Below, piece by piece: positions 18,375 through 30,098 of a DNA stretch of 64,000 bases (position 1 is its first letter; every line of letters starts with the position of its first letter). This DNA comes from Anaerolineae bacterium. GTDB lineage: Bacteria; Pseudomonadota; Alphaproteobacteria; DSM-16000; Inquilinaceae. The stretch is from contig JANQQD010000115.1 in assembly GCA_028285185.1 (NCBI GenBank), positions 1 through 64,000 on the forward strand, in the 5' to 3' direction. The position numbers were made by a program, and so were the translations under genes. The notes beneath the pieces are model-generated. The model searched no databases, was not told the DNA's origin, and saw only the letters and a program-made list of their open reading frames with translations.

Positions 18375-20630
18375 ATGCCCGATCTGCTCATCGAACTCTT
18401 TTCCGAGGACATCCCCGCCGGGATGCAGGCGCGCGCGTCCGAGGACCTGCGCCGGCTGATGACCGACGGGCTCGTGGAGGCCGGGCTGACCTATGCCGGC
18501 GCCGGTGCCTTCGCGACGCCGCGGCGGCTGGCGCTCTCGGTCGAAGGGCTCAGCGCGGCGAGCCCGGACCGGCGGGAGGAGCGGCGGGGGCCCAAGGTCG
18601 GCGCACCGGACATGGCCGTGGAGGGCTTCTGCCGGGGGGCGGGCGTGGACCGCGCGGCGTTGGAGGAACGCGATACCGGCAAGGGCGTCTTCTACTTCGC
18701 CGTGGTCGAAACGCCGGGGCGCCCGGCGGAGGCCATCTTGGCGGAAGTTCTTGACCACGTGATCCGCCACTTCCCCTGGCCCCATTCCATGCGCTGGGGC
18801 GACGGCTCTCTGCGCTGGGTCCGGCCGCTGCACTCGATCCTCTGTATCCTGAGCGATGAAGAGGGCGCGCGGGTCGTGCCGCTGACTGTGGACGGGATCG
18901 TGTCGGGGGACCGGACACAGGGCCACCGTTTCATGGCGCCGGAGCCGTTTTCCGTTTCATCCTTCGACGATTACGAGGTGAAGCTGAAGGCGGCCAAGGT
19001 GATCCTGCGCCCGGAGGAGCGGGCCGAGGCGGTCTGGCAGGACGCCACCAATGCCGCCTTTGCCGCGGGGCTTGAGGTGGTGGAGGATCGCGGGCTGCTG
19101 GCCGAAGTCGCGGGGCTCGTCGAATGGCCCGTGGTGCTGATGGGCGAGATCGACGCGGCCTTCCTCGACCTGCCGGCGGAAGTGCTCACGACCTCGATGA
19201 AGACGCACCAGAAGTTCTTTTCCGTCCGGAACCCGAAATCGGGTCGGATCGAGCGCTTCGTGACCGTGGCCAATATCGAGACCGCCGATCACGGCGCGAC
19301 GATCCTCGCGGGGAACCGGAAGGTGCTCGCCGCCCGGCTCGCGGACGCGAAGTTCTTCTGGGAGAACGACTTACGGGTGGCCAAGGCCGGGATGGGCCCG
19401 TGGCTCGACCAGCTCGCCAATGTCACCTTCCACGCCAAGCTCGGCTCCCAGGCCGACCGTGTCGCCCGCATCGCGGCCCTGGCCCGCGAGATCGCCCCAG
19501 CGGTGGGCGCCGATCCCGATCTGGCGGAGCAGGCGGCGCGGGTCTGCAAGGCCGATCTAAGCTCCGAGATGGTCTTTGAATTCCCTGAGCTTCAGGGGCT
19601 TATGGGCCGCTACTACAGCGAAGCGGCGGGCCACCCGGCCGAGGTCGCCGCCGCCTGCGAAGAGCACTATGCCCCCCTCGGCCCCTCCGACGCCGTACCC
19701 ACATCGGCGGTCTCGGTGGCCGTCGCGCTCGCCGACAAGCTCGACACGTTGACCGGGTTCTGGGCTATTGACGAGAAACCGACCGGATCAAAGGACCCCT
19801 ATGCGCTGCGACGGGCGGCGTTGGGGGTGATCCGGCTGATCTTAGGGAGTAAGCTCCAATTCTCCTTGACAGAATGCGCTTGGGCACATCTCGATACCTA
19901 TCCCGAGGAGAGGTTCGACGCGACGCTCGAGAAGCAAGCCGACAGGGATGAGGCGATAGCCAGATACCTTGGGGTCAGCGTTGATGAAGTCTTCGACAAG
20001 CGCATCGCCAGAGAAGACAGGGATGGTCGGCTCGAGATAGACGGCGCACTCGAGGCGGATCCGGTACTGCGTCTTACGAAGCTTGGTCCAAAGTTCAAAA
20101 TCGGGGCCGACCTCCTCGCCTTCTTCCACGACCGCCTCAAGGTCCATCTCCGCGATGAGGGCATTCCCCATGATGTCATCGACGCGGTGCTCACGATGTC
20201 GGGGAGCGACGACCTCACCCTCGTCGTCAAACGGGCCGAGGCGCTCGCGGCGTTCCTCAAGACCGAGGACGGCGGGAACCTCGTCCAGGGCTTCAAGCGG
20301 GCCAATAACATCCTGAGCCAGGCGGAAGAGGCCGATGGGGTCGAATACTCCTACGGCGCCGAACCGAAATTCGCCGAAGGCCCCGAGGAACAAGCGCTTT
20401 TCGCCGCCCTCGATACCGCCGAAGCGCAGATCGCCCCGGCGATGGAGAAAGAGGATTTCGCCGCCGCCATGGCTGCCATGGCCGCCCTCCGCACGCCCAT
20501 CGACGCTTTCTTCGAGGCGGTGCAGGTCAATGCCGAGAACTCCGTGCTGCGGCGCAACCGGCTCAACCTGCTGAGCCGCATCCGCGCCATCTGCCTCGGC
20601 GTCGCCGACCTCACCAAACTTGAAGGCTGA
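18375..20630 (+). CDS. glyS: Glycyl-tRNA synthetase beta subunit
   Basis: 751-residue beta subunit, responsible for tRNA binding and assembly with GlyQ. It opens with the standard DLLIELFSEDIPAGMQARA and contains the HD-like region YSEAAGHPAEVAAACEEHY and a C-terminal DALR-type anticodon-binding helix bundle. It is longer than many homologues because residues about 490-573 (bases about 19841-20095) form an extra charged segment. That segment has visibly lower GC and different codon choice (AAG, ATA, AGA, CTT) than the rest of the gene. It starts immediately after the preceding stop codon. Confidence 0.94.
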   Translation: MPDLLIELFSEDIPAGMQARASEDLRRLMTDGLVEAGLTYAGAGAFATPRRLALSVEGLSAASPDRREERRGPKVGAPDMAVEGFCRGAGVDRAALEERDTGKGVFYFAVVETPGRPAEAILAEVLDHVIRHFPWPHSMRWGDGSLRWVRPLHSILCILSDEEGARVVPLTVDGIVSGDRTQGHRFMAPEPFSVSSFDDYEVKLKAAKVILRPEERAEAVWQDATNAAFAAGLEVVEDRGLLAEVAGLVEWPVVLMGEIDAAFLDLPAEVLTTSMKTHQKFFSVRNPKSGRIERFVTVANIETADHGATILAGNRKVLAARLADAKFFWENDLRVAKAGMGPWLDQLANVTFHAKLGSQADRVARIAALAREIAPAVGADPDLAEQAARVCKADLSSEMVFEFPELQGLMGRYYSEAAGHPAEVAAACEEHYAPLGPSDAVPTSAVSVAVALADKLDTLTGFWAIDEKPTGSKDPYALRRAALGVIRLILGSKLQFSLTECAWAHLDTYPEERFDATLEKQADRDEAIARYLGVSVDEVFDKRIAREDRDGRLEIDGALEADPVLRLTKLGPKFKIGADLLAFFHDRLKVHLRDEGIPHDVIDAVLTMSGSDDLTLVVKRAEALAAFLKTEDGGNLVQGFKRANNILSQAEEADGVEYSYGAEPKFAEGPEEQALFAALDTAEAQIAPAMEKEDFAAAMAAMAALRTPIDAFFEAVQVNAENSVLRRNRLNLLSRIRAICLGVADLTKLEG

Positions 20631-20697
20631 GCCTTTGTAACGTTTCTGTTGCGGCGAATCGCCGGATCGTTATGGTCCGCAGCGGAGGAATGCTGCG

Positions 20698-23241
20698 GTG
20701 CAGAAAGAGATCAGATACGAGGATGTGACCCGGATCACCGCCGAGGCGCCGATCGCGGCGGCGGTCCACGGCGGGCGGGCGAAATGCCTGCAACGGCTGA
20801 TCCGGCTCGGCATGCCGATCCCCGCCACCGCGGCGCTCTCCTTCGACGCAGTGCGCCGGATCGCGGCGGGACGGCTGCCGGACATGGGCGCGCTGATGGG
20901 CGCGTTCGGGCCCGCGCCGCTGCTCTCTGTCCGGCCCAGCAGCCAGGACCCGGATTGGGGCGGGCCGGTGGCGATCCTCAATATCGGCATGTGCGACGCG
21001 GCCTATGAGCGGCTGCGCCATGAGATCGGCGCCCCCGCCGCGACCTCGCTCTATGTCCGGTTCATCCACGCCTATGCGGTCCATGTGGCCCGGCTCGACC
21101 CGGAGGCGTTCGACGTGCCCGCCGAGCCGAGCCACGAGGATCTCGCGCTGATGCTGCGCTCCTACGAGGAGGAGACCGACGAGCTCTTCCCGCAGGACCC
21201 GGCGGCGCAACTCACCGGTGTCCTGAAATCCATGGCGCGGGCCTGGGAGGGCACCTCGGCTCGGCTCCTGCGCCAGGCCAAGGGCGCCCCCGCCGATGCC
21301 GGGCTCGGGCTTGTCGTGCAGGAAATGGCCCTCGGTGTCGGGCAGGGGGAGAGCGGGTCGGGCGTTATCGCCTTCGTCGATCCGGCCACCGGCGAGCGGC
21401 AGGTGCGCGGGCGCTATATGAGCCAGTCCCAGGGGCGCGAGGCGCTCTCCGCCGGGGCCAAGGCGCTCTATCTGGCGGCGGACGCGCGCGGGCCGTCCCT
21501 GGAGGAGCGCTGCCCGGCGCCCTTCGCGGAGCTTCTGGAGCATGGCCGCGCCTGCCGGGAGCGGCTGCGCGAGGAGATGCAGATCGAATTCACCATCGAG
21601 AACGGGCAGTTACGCATTCTCGATGCGGTACGGGTGCAGCGCTCGGCCCGGGCGATTGTGCGAATCGCGGTAGATCTGGCCGAGGCCGGGATCATCCCGG
21701 AAGAAGAGGCGGTGCTGCGGGTCGAACCGGCGGCGCTCTCGCAGCTTCTGCATCGGCAGATCGACCCCGCCGCGCCCCGCGACCGGATCGTGAAAGGCAT
21801 CGCGGCGAGCCCCGGCGCTGCCTCCGGCAGGATCGTCTTTACCGCCTCGGAGGCTCAGGCGAGTGCTGCGCGGGGCGAGCCCTGCATCCTGGTCCGGCGG
21901 GAAACGGCGCCGGAGGATGTGCGCGGGATGCATGCGGCGCAGGGTGTGATCACATTGCGCGGCGGCATCACGAGCCATGCGGCGGTGATCGGGCGCGGGC
22001 TCGGCCTGCCTTGCGTCGTCGGCGCCTCGGACCTGACTCTGGACCGCAAGCGGCAGAAGATCGTCGGCCCCGATGGCCGGTCCTTTGCCGCCGGGGATGT
22101 GATCACGGTAGACGGGACCAGCGGCGAGGTTCTGGCCGGCGAACCGGCGATGCTGGAGGCCGGGCTCGACGATGCCTTCCGCACACTCCTCGGCTGGGCC
22201 GACCGGTTCCGCGATATCGGCATCCGGGCCAATGCCGACACGCCGGGGGACGCCCAGACCGCACGCAATTTCGAGGCCGAGGGGATCGGGCTCTGCCGCA
22301 CGGAGCACATGTTCTTTGAGGGCGACCGGCTCGGCGTGATGCGCGAGATGATCTTCGCGGAGACGCCGAAGGGGCGCCGTGCCGTGCTCGACCGGCTCCT
22401 GCCGATGCAGCGGGCGGATTTCGAGCGGCTTTTTGAGATCATGGCCGGCAGCCCGGTCTGTATCCGGCTCTTCGACCCGCCGCTGCATGAGTTTCTGCCC
22501 AATGACCGGGCCGGGATCCGCTATCTGGCGGACCGGCTCGATCTGGCGGCCTCCGACGTCGCGGCGCGGATCGAGGCGCTGGAGGAGTATAATCCCATGC
22601 TCGGGATGCGGGGGGTGCGGCTCGGCGTGACGGTGCCGGAGATCTACGAGATGCAGGCCCGCGCGATCTTCGAGGCGGCGATTGCGGCGGGGCAGAACGG
22701 CGCGCCGGTGGTGCCCGAGATCATGATCCCCCTGGTCAGCGCCATGCGCGAGGTCGAACTGGTGAAGAACCGGATCGATGCGGTCGCCGTGAACCTGCAT
22801 AACGAGACCGGGGCCGAGGTCGAGTACAAGCTCGGCGTGATGGTGGAGACGCCGCGCGCCTGTCTGCGCGCCGGCGACATTGCCGAGCATTCCGCGTTTC
22901 TCTCCTTCGGGACCAACGACCTGACCCAGATGACCTACGGGCTGAGCCGTGACGATGCCGGGCGGTTCATGTCGGCCTATGTCCAGCAGCGGGTCTATGA
23001 GGAGGATCCGTTCCACACGCTCGACCTGGACGGGGTGGGCGAGCTTCTGTCGCTGGCCGCCGAACGGGCGCGGAGCGGCGTGCCGGACATCGTGCTTTCG
23101 GTCTGCGGCGAGCATGGCGGAGACCGCCAAGCCATCGAGTTCTGCCGCGCGCGGGGCTTCGATTATGTGTCCTGCTCGCCGTTCCGGGTTCCGGTTGCGC
23201 GACTTTCCGCCGCTCAACTGGCCTTGCGCGCGCCTCGATAA
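20698..23241 (+). CDS. Pyruvate phosphate dikinase-like protein with a degenerate nucleotide-binding domain
   Basis: 847-residue protein homologous to PPDK (pyruvate + ATP + Pi to PEP). The phosphohistidine domain is intact (H427 in RGGITSHAAVIGRG), and the PEP/pyruvate TIM barrel keeps CRTEHMFF, SFGTNDLTQMTYG and Cys803 in SVCGEHGGD. The N-terminal ATP-grasp half is poorly conserved: the VSVRSG...GMMDT region reads LSVRPSSQDPDWGG, and the usual ILQTR ATP-site motif is ILDAVR. It may therefore not use ATP, or be a paralogue with another role. GTG start with GGAGGA upstream. Confidence 0.75.
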   Translation: MQKEIRYEDVTRITAEAPIAAAVHGGRAKCLQRLIRLGMPIPATAALSFDAVRRIAAGRLPDMGALMGAFGPAPLLSVRPSSQDPDWGGPVAILNIGMCDAAYERLRHEIGAPAATSLYVRFIHAYAVHVARLDPEAFDVPAEPSHEDLALMLRSYEEETDELFPQDPAAQLTGVLKSMARAWEGTSARLLRQAKGAPADAGLGLVVQEMALGVGQGESGSGVIAFVDPATGERQVRGRYMSQSQGREALSAGAKALYLAADARGPSLEERCPAPFAELLEHGRACRERLREEMQIEFTIENGQLRILDAVRVQRSARAIVRIAVDLAEAGIIPEEEAVLRVEPAALSQLLHRQIDPAAPRDRIVKGIAASPGAASGRIVFTASEAQASAARGEPCILVRRETAPEDVRGMHAAQGVITLRGGITSHAAVIGRGLGLPCVVGASDLTLDRKRQKIVGPDGRSFAAGDVITVDGTSGEVLAGEPAMLEAGLDDAFRTLLGWADRFRDIGIRANADTPGDAQTARNFEAEGIGLCRTEHMFFEGDRLGVMREMIFAETPKGRRAVLDRLLPMQRADFERLFEIMAGSPVCIRLFDPPLHEFLPNDRAGIRYLADRLDLAASDVAARIEALEEYNPMLGMRGVRLGVTVPEIYEMQARAIFEAAIAAGQNGAPVVPEIMIPLVSAMREVELVKNRIDAVAVNLHNETGAEVEYKLGVMVETPRACLRAGDIAEHSAFLSFGTNDLTQMTYGLSRDDAGRFMSAYVQQRVYEEDPFHTLDLDGVGELLSLAAERARSGVPDIVLSVCGEHGGDRQAIEFCRARGFDYVSCSPFRVPVARLSAAQLALRAPR

Positions 23242-23421
23242 TCCCAGATATCGTGGTCGCCCGGCAGGCATCCGCTACATTCTGAAGCCGCTCACTCACT
23301 TCGCATGCTTTGCGCGAAGGTTGTGCAGCAAGTGGCTGGATTCATGCGTAATCTTGGCATAAGACGCCTGCCGAGCGTGCGGGTCTGGGTCCGCGCGCGG
23401 AAATCTGGGTGGGGAAGTTCT

Positions 23422-24102
23422 ATGCTCCGTTTCATTCGGGCGGCCGTGGCCTCTGGTGCCGTGGCCTGCACTCTGATCATCGGTGGCGCCGTGTCCGTGA
23501 CCGCCGATCCTGTCATGTCCGGCCGTCTCGAAGCGCTGCTCGGCCAGGAGCGCGAGGCACTTCGCGTCATTCCCTCGGCCCGGCTTGCGACGCTGACCGC
23601 GCCGCCTCCGGCGGAGGCGCGCCAGATCCAGACCGCAAGACCCGAAGTGCGCTACGACCGCGCCTTCCTCGCCAGCCTGCCGCGCGCCAGCGGTGGCGCG
23701 GATTGGCGCTGCCTTGCGGAGGCGCTCTATTTCGAGGCGCGGGGCGAGAGCGTGCGCGGCATGTTCGCGGTCGGCGAGGTGATCCTGAACCGGGTCGACA
23801 GCGCCAATTACCCGAACTCGATCTGCGGGGTGATCAATCAAGGAACGGGCCGCAAGTACCAGTGCCAGTTTACCTATACCTGCGACGGCCATCCGGAGCG
23901 GATCGGCGAGCCGGCGGCCTTCGCCAAGGTCGGCAAGGTGGCGCGGCTCCTGATCGACGGGGCGCCGCGGCAGCTTTCCCAGGGCGCCACCCATTACCAC
24001 ACCCGCTCGGTGAACCCGCGCTGGGCGCGGACCTATCCGCGGGTGGCAACCATCGGCTACCACCACTTCTACCGCCAGCCGACGCGCACCGCGTCGAACT
24101 GA
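23422..24102 (+). CDS. Secreted cell wall hydrolase (SleB/hydrolase_2 family)
   Basis: 226-residue exported protein. The signal peptide LRFIRAAVASGAVACTLIIGGAVSVTA ends near residue 28, and the hydrolase_2 domain covers about 95-215. The catalytic-type Glu lies in CLAEALYFEARGES, followed by GMFAVGEVILNRVDSANYPNSICGVI and the QCQFTYTCDG segment. The family cleaves peptidoglycan glycan strands (lytic transglycosylase-like) and was defined by SleB of spore formers; here it would serve wall turnover. The ATG at 23422 with GGGGA upstream was chosen because it places the signal peptide first. Confidence 0.85.
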   Translation: MLRFIRAAVASGAVACTLIIGGAVSVTADPVMSGRLEALLGQEREALRVIPSARLATLTAPPPAEARQIQTARPEVRYDRAFLASLPRASGGADWRCLAEALYFEARGESVRGMFAVGEVILNRVDSANYPNSICGVINQGTGRKYQCQFTYTCDGHPERIGEPAAFAKVGKVARLLIDGAPRQLSQGATHYHTRSVNPRWARTYPRVATIGYHHFYRQPTRTASN

Positions 24103-24127
24103 GCCCCCATTCCCGAGGGTCGCGCCG

Positions 24128-25120
24128 GTGACCGCGATGATCGTTCCGATCGCGAACACCGGCGCTGGGGCAGTGCTTGGCGGCAGTCGGGTCGTCCGGT
24201 TCGCGGCCGTCCGCCGCGGTCCGGACGTGCTGGAGATCGACCGGCTCGACCCCGTTACCCTTGATCGGCTCTCCGCCCCGCGCCCAGCGCTCTGCGGCCT
24301 GACCCTCGACCGGCCCCGGGTCATGGGCATTCTGAATGTCACGCCGGACAGCTTCTCCGACGGCGGCGATCTGGAGAGCGTCGCGGCCGCCGTTGCCCGC
24401 GCGCGGGCGTTGGCGGCCGACTTCCTCGACATCGGAGGCGAGAGCACCCGGCCCGGGGCCATGCCGGTTCCCGAGGCCGAGGAGCGTGCCCGGGTCGTGC
24501 CGGTGATCGAAGCGATCCGCGCCGCCGGGATCGCAACGCCGATCAGCATCGACACCCGCAAGGCATCTGTCGCCGCCGCCGCGCTCGACGCCGGCGCCGA
24601 TCTGGTCAACGACGTCTCCGCCGGGACCTATGACGGCGCCATGTTCTCGCTCGTCGCCGAGCGCGGCGTGCCGATCTGCCTGATGCATGCCCGGGGCGAT
24701 CCGCAGACCATGCAGGACGATCCGTGCTACGACGATGTGGTGGCGGAGGTGCTCGACCATCTTGCGACCCGCCTTGCCGCCGCCGAGGCCGCCGGCATCC
24801 CCCGTGACCGGATCGTCATCGACCCAGGCATCGGCTTCGGCAAGACCCAGGAGCACAACCTCGCGCTGCTGCGCGATCTTGCCGCCTTTCACGCGCTTGG
24901 CCCTCCACTCCTCGTCGGCGCCTCGCGCAAGCGCTTCATCGGGACCATCGGCCGTGCCGATGCCCCGAAGGACCGCTTGGGCGGCTCACTGGCCGTCGCG
25001 CTCCATGCCGCGCTTCAGGGGGCGCATCTTCTGCGGGTTCATGATAGTGTCGCCACCACACAAGCCCTGCGCCTGATGCTGGCGATGAACGGGGCGGGGG
25101 CGAGCGACGAGGGCGACTAG
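24128..25120 (+). CDS. folP: Dihydropteroate synthase
   Basis: 330-residue enzyme condensing p-aminobenzoate with hydroxymethyldihydropterin pyrophosphate in folate synthesis, the target of sulfonamides. Motifs: GILNVTPDSFSDGG, DIGGESTRPGA, SIDTRKA, DPGIGFGK and GASRKRFIG. The N-terminal 60 residues before the TIM barrel are an extension common in this clade. The GTG at 24128 lies 8 bases after GAGGG; an ATG three codons later is the alternative. Its stop abuts the glmM start, the widespread folP-glmM pair. Confidence 0.95.
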   Translation: MTAMIVPIANTGAGAVLGGSRVVRFAAVRRGPDVLEIDRLDPVTLDRLSAPRPALCGLTLDRPRVMGILNVTPDSFSDGGDLESVAAAVARARALAADFLDIGGESTRPGAMPVPEAEERARVVPVIEAIRAAGIATPISIDTRKASVAAAALDAGADLVNDVSAGTYDGAMFSLVAERGVPICLMHARGDPQTMQDDPCYDDVVAEVLDHLATRLAAAEAAGIPRDRIVIDPGIGFGKTQEHNLALLRDLAAFHALGPPLLVGASRKRFIGTIGRADAPKDRLGGSLAVALHAALQGAHLLRVHDSVATTQALRLMLAMNGAGASDEGD

Positions 25121-26458
25121 ATGGGCAAGCTGTTCGGAACCGACGGGGTGCGCGGCACCGCCAATTCCTGGCCGATGACGGCGGAGATGGCGCTGAAGAT
25201 CGGCGCCGCGGCGGGGCGGTATTTCCGCAATGACGGCTCCAACGGGCACCGCGCGGTGATCGGCAAAGACACAAGGCTCTCGGGCTACATGTTCGAGAAC
25301 GCGCTGACCGCGGGGCTGACCTCCACCGGGATGAACGCGCTCCTCCTTGGTCCGGTGCCGACGCCTGCCGTGGGGATGCTGACCACGTCGATGCGGGCCG
25401 ATCTCGGCATCATGATCTCGGCCTCTCACAACCCGCACCACGACAATGGCATCAAGTTTTTCGGCCCAGACGGGTTCAAGCTCTCCGACGAGGCCGAAGC
25501 GGAGATCGCGGCCCTGGTGGAAAGCGAGCTGACCCCGACCCGGCCCGAGAATATCGGCCGCGCCAAGCGGATCGACGATGGCCGGTTCCGCTATGCCGAG
25601 CGGCTGAAGGGGACGTTTCCCGCCGGCATGCGCCTCGACGGGCTGAAGATCGTCGTCGATTGCGCCAATGGGGCGGCCTATCGCGTGGCGCCGGAGGTCC
25701 TCTGGGAGCTGGGTGCCCAGGTGATCCCCGTGGGCGTCGCGCCGAACGGGACCAATATCAATCAGGACTGCGGCTCTACCAGCACCGGTGTCGCGGCAGA
25801 GAGCATCGTCAGCCATGGCGCCGATGTCGGGCTCTGCCTCGACGGCGATGCCGACCGGGTAATGATCCTCGACGAGACCGGGCAGGTGGCCGATGGCGAC
25901 CAGGTCATGGCGCTCTTCGCCCGCCGTTGGGCCGAGGCCGGGCGGCTGAAGGATGGCACCCTGGTGGCCACGGTGATGTCCAATCTCGGGCTCGAACGGT
26001 ACATGTCCGACGCTGGTCTGCGCCTCGAAAGGACCCGGGTCGGCGACCGCTACGTGGTGGAACGGATGCGCGAGGGCGGCTGGAACCTCGGCGGCGAGCA
26101 ATCGGGCCATATCGTGATGACGGATTATGCGACGACCGGCGACGGGCTGCTCGCGGGCCTGCAATTCCTCGCCGCGATGGTGGAGACGGGCAAGCGCGCC
26201 TCCGATCTCGCCCGCGTCTTCGAGACGGTGCCGCAACTGCTCAAGAACGTGCGCTACGCGGGCACCGACCCGCTCGACGCCGCCTCGGTGAAGGCCGCGA
26301 TCTCGGACGCCGAGGGGCGGCTGAACGGCAAGGGCCGGCTGCTGATCCGCAAATCCGGCACCGAGCCCCTGATCCGCGTGATGGCCGAGGCCGAGGACGA
26401 GGGGTTGATGCGGCAGGTCGTCGACGGGATCGTGGCGGAGGTGGAGGCGGTGGCTTGA
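25121..26458 (+). CDS. glmM: Phosphoglucosamine mutase
   Basis: 445-residue enzyme interconverting glucosamine-6-phosphate and glucosamine-1-phosphate for UDP-GlcNAc and so for peptidoglycan and LPS. Active-site phosphoserine lies in [18 protein letters not shown], the metal loop is DGDADRVM, the sugar loop GGEQSGHIV, and the phosphate loop [12 protein letters not shown]. Length is normal. The ATG follows the folP stop directly without a gap, so the two are co-translated. Confidence 0.97.
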   Translation: MGKLFGTDGVRGTANSWPMTAEMALKIGAAAGRYFRNDGSNGHRAVIGKDTRLSGYMFENALTAGLTSTGMNALLLGPVPTPAVGMLTTSMRADLGIMISASHNPHHDNGIKFFGPDGFKLSDEAEAEIAALVESELTPTRPENIGRAKRIDDGRFRYAERLKGTFPAGMRLDGLKIVVDCANGAAYRVAPEVLWELGAQVIPVGVAPNGTNINQDCGSTSTGVAAESIVSHGADVGLCLDGDADRVMILDETGQVADGDQVMALFARRWAEAGRLKDGTLVATVMSNLGLERYMSDAGLRLERTRVGDRYVVERMREGGWNLGGEQSGHIVMTDYATTGDGLLAGLQFLAAMVETGKRASDLARVFETVPQLLKNVRYAGTDPLDAASVKAAISDAEGRLNGKGRLLIRKSGTEPLIRVMAEAEDEGLMRQVVDGIVAEVEAVA

Positions 26459-26465
26459 CGCCGAG

Positions 26466-26708
26466 TCATCCCGTCTCTTGGAGCCAGACCGCGATCAGGA
26501 GGCAGAAGAATGCGGCATTTGCCACCAGCAGTGTGAGATAGGGAAAGGTCGTTTCCCGTTCCGCGCCGAACACGCTCAGCGCCGTTCCCAACAATCCGAA
26601 CACGCCGCCGAGCAGGGTCAGGTTGGCGACCCTGCTATCGCCCGAAAGCACTAAGGTTGCTACGATTGCACTGGCGAGCAATGCCGCGGCTGTCAACCGG
26701 CCCCGCAC
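26466..26708 (-). CDS. Small membrane protein, unknown
   Basis: 80-residue very hydrophobic protein with three likely membrane helices (AAALLASAIVATLVLSG, NLTLLGGVFGLLGTALSVF, YLTLLVANAAFFCLLIAVW). I do not recognise a family. It is the last of three short genes read in the same direction downstream of ilvC with gaps of 15, 9 and 4 bases, which supports it being real. It converges with glmM with only 7 bases between the stops. Confidence 0.55.
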   Translation of the reverse strand: MRGRLTAAALLASAIVATLVLSGDSRVANLTLLGGVFGLLGTALSVFGAERETTFPYLTLLVANAAFFCLLIAVWLQETG

Positions 26709-26712
26709 CGGC

Positions 26713-27168
26713 TCAATCGAGCGCCGAGAGGGCCTTCCTGGCCCGTTCCCACGGACGTTTGGCGAAGCTCAGGATATAGCCGAAATCGGTGGGCACGACA
26801 TCGCTCGGAACTTCGGAAAGCTCCCGCGATTCGGCGGGCGAGATGCGAAAACTGTAGGTCCTGCTCGCGGATTTCAGGCGCCGCGGCATCCGCCTTGGCC
26901 GCGCAAGAACCACGATCCGCTCATCGGGCACGGCAACGGCTGTCCATTTCGTGCCGGTTTCGGACAGATCCTCCGCCGTGGCGGTCACGGCGGCGGCTCT
27001 TCCGGTGCTGGCCCTGGTGGCGTGTTCAAAAAAACCAAATCTTGCCAGAAAGCCGGCGAACTGCCTGCCGGATACGAAGTCGCGGTCCGCGGCCCATTTC
27101 CGGGTGAACGCCGCGCCGTCCATGCCAAGCCTGTCGCCGATCGTCGTTATCTCAGTCATATCGCTCAT
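26713..27168 (-). CDS. Hypothetical protein downstream of ilvC
   Basis: 151-residue soluble, basic protein with no family I recognise. The N-terminus (SDMTEITTIGDRLGMDGAAF) is acidic, and the C-terminal half is rich in Arg and Ser (RPRRMPRRLKSASRTYSFRISPAESRE). It lies 9 bases from the upstream short gene and 4 from the downstream one, indicating an operon. No signal peptide or membrane segment is visible. Confidence 0.55.
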   Translation of the reverse strand: MSDMTEITTIGDRLGMDGAAFTRKWAADRDFVSGRQFAGFLARFGFFEHATRASTGRAAAVTATAEDLSETGTKWTAVAVPDERIVVLARPRRMPRRLKSASRTYSFRISPAESRELSEVPSDVVPTDFGYILSFAKRPWERARKALSALD

Positions 27169-27177
27169 GGGTCGTCC

Positions 27178-27597
27178 TCACGGCAGAACATAGACATCCA
27201 TCGGCACCTCGCCAAGCTTCATGCCGATTTCGGCGATGGTTCCGGCGGCCCGCTTCCTGGCATGTCTTGCCGGGGTGCGGCTTGTCACGATGTCGTGCCA
27301 GACGGTGTGCCCGCCCAGCTCGTAATAGAGGGCCGACGGCATCACCGAGGGCAGCCGGCCCTCCAGGAATTCGAGCAGCAATCGCCAGAAACCGGGATTG
27401 GCCGCGTGTGCGACAGACAGTGTCGGCGTCTCGCAATAAAGCGACAACGTGCCCGCACCTGAAAACGTCGCGGTCGCGACGAGAAATTTCGTGTGCAGGG
27501 CGCGCGTTCCCACAACCCTGTCGATATAGCCGTCGAGGAAGCCGAGGACAAACGGCGGATGCTGGGCAAGCCTGTCCTCATTCTTCCGAATGGTCAT
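27178..27597 (-). CDS. Hypothetical protein immediately downstream of ilvC
   Basis: 139-residue protein of unknown family, without signal peptide. A hydrophobic segment with Trp and Leu (PGFWRLLLEFLEGRLPSVM) lies in the middle. It starts 15 bases after the ilvC stop on the same strand and is followed by two more short unknown genes. It may be transcribed with ilvC. No functional inference can be made beyond the linkage. Confidence 0.55.
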   Translation of the reverse strand: MTIRKNEDRLAQHPPFVLGFLDGYIDRVVGTRALHTKFLVATATFSGAGTLSLYCETPTLSVAHAANPGFWRLLLEFLEGRLPSVMPSALYYELGGHTVWHDIVTSRTPARHARKRAAGTIAEIGMKLGEVPMDVYVLP

Positions 27598-27612
27598 ATG
27601 GCAGCAATAGGA

Positions 27613-29937
<2,325 letters not shown>

Positions 29938-29946
29938 GGGGCGACA

Positions 29947-30035
29947 GCCCGTCGACGGGCCGTAGTTACGCGATCTCGAGATCGCGTCTTGAAGCGCCGT
30001 CGACGGCGCTTAAGCAAGGCGCGACGACGCGCCTT
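29947..30035. repeat. Palindrome cluster C between convergent genes
   Basis: Four perfect palindromes in a row: 29947-29960 (GCCCGTCGACGGGC), 29968-29987 (ACGCGATCTCGAGATCGCGT), 29992-30011 (AAGCGCCGTCGACGGCGCTT) and 30016-30035 (arms AAGGCGCG/CGCGCCTT around ACGA). They fill the space between the converging aminotransferase and ubiH genes. The last two have the same outer arms and order as those at 36.73-36.77 kb and 25-64. Confidence 0.8.
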
Positions 30036-30098
30036 CCACCAGCAGTGGGGTCAGGGCGGATCGGCACGACGTCGGACCGGTCCGGCGCCGCCTGTCTC

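Noticed and set aside
20698-23241. PEP synthase (ppsA)
   Set aside because: Domain order and the RGGITSHAAV and C-terminal SVCGEHGGD pattern fit PPDK better.
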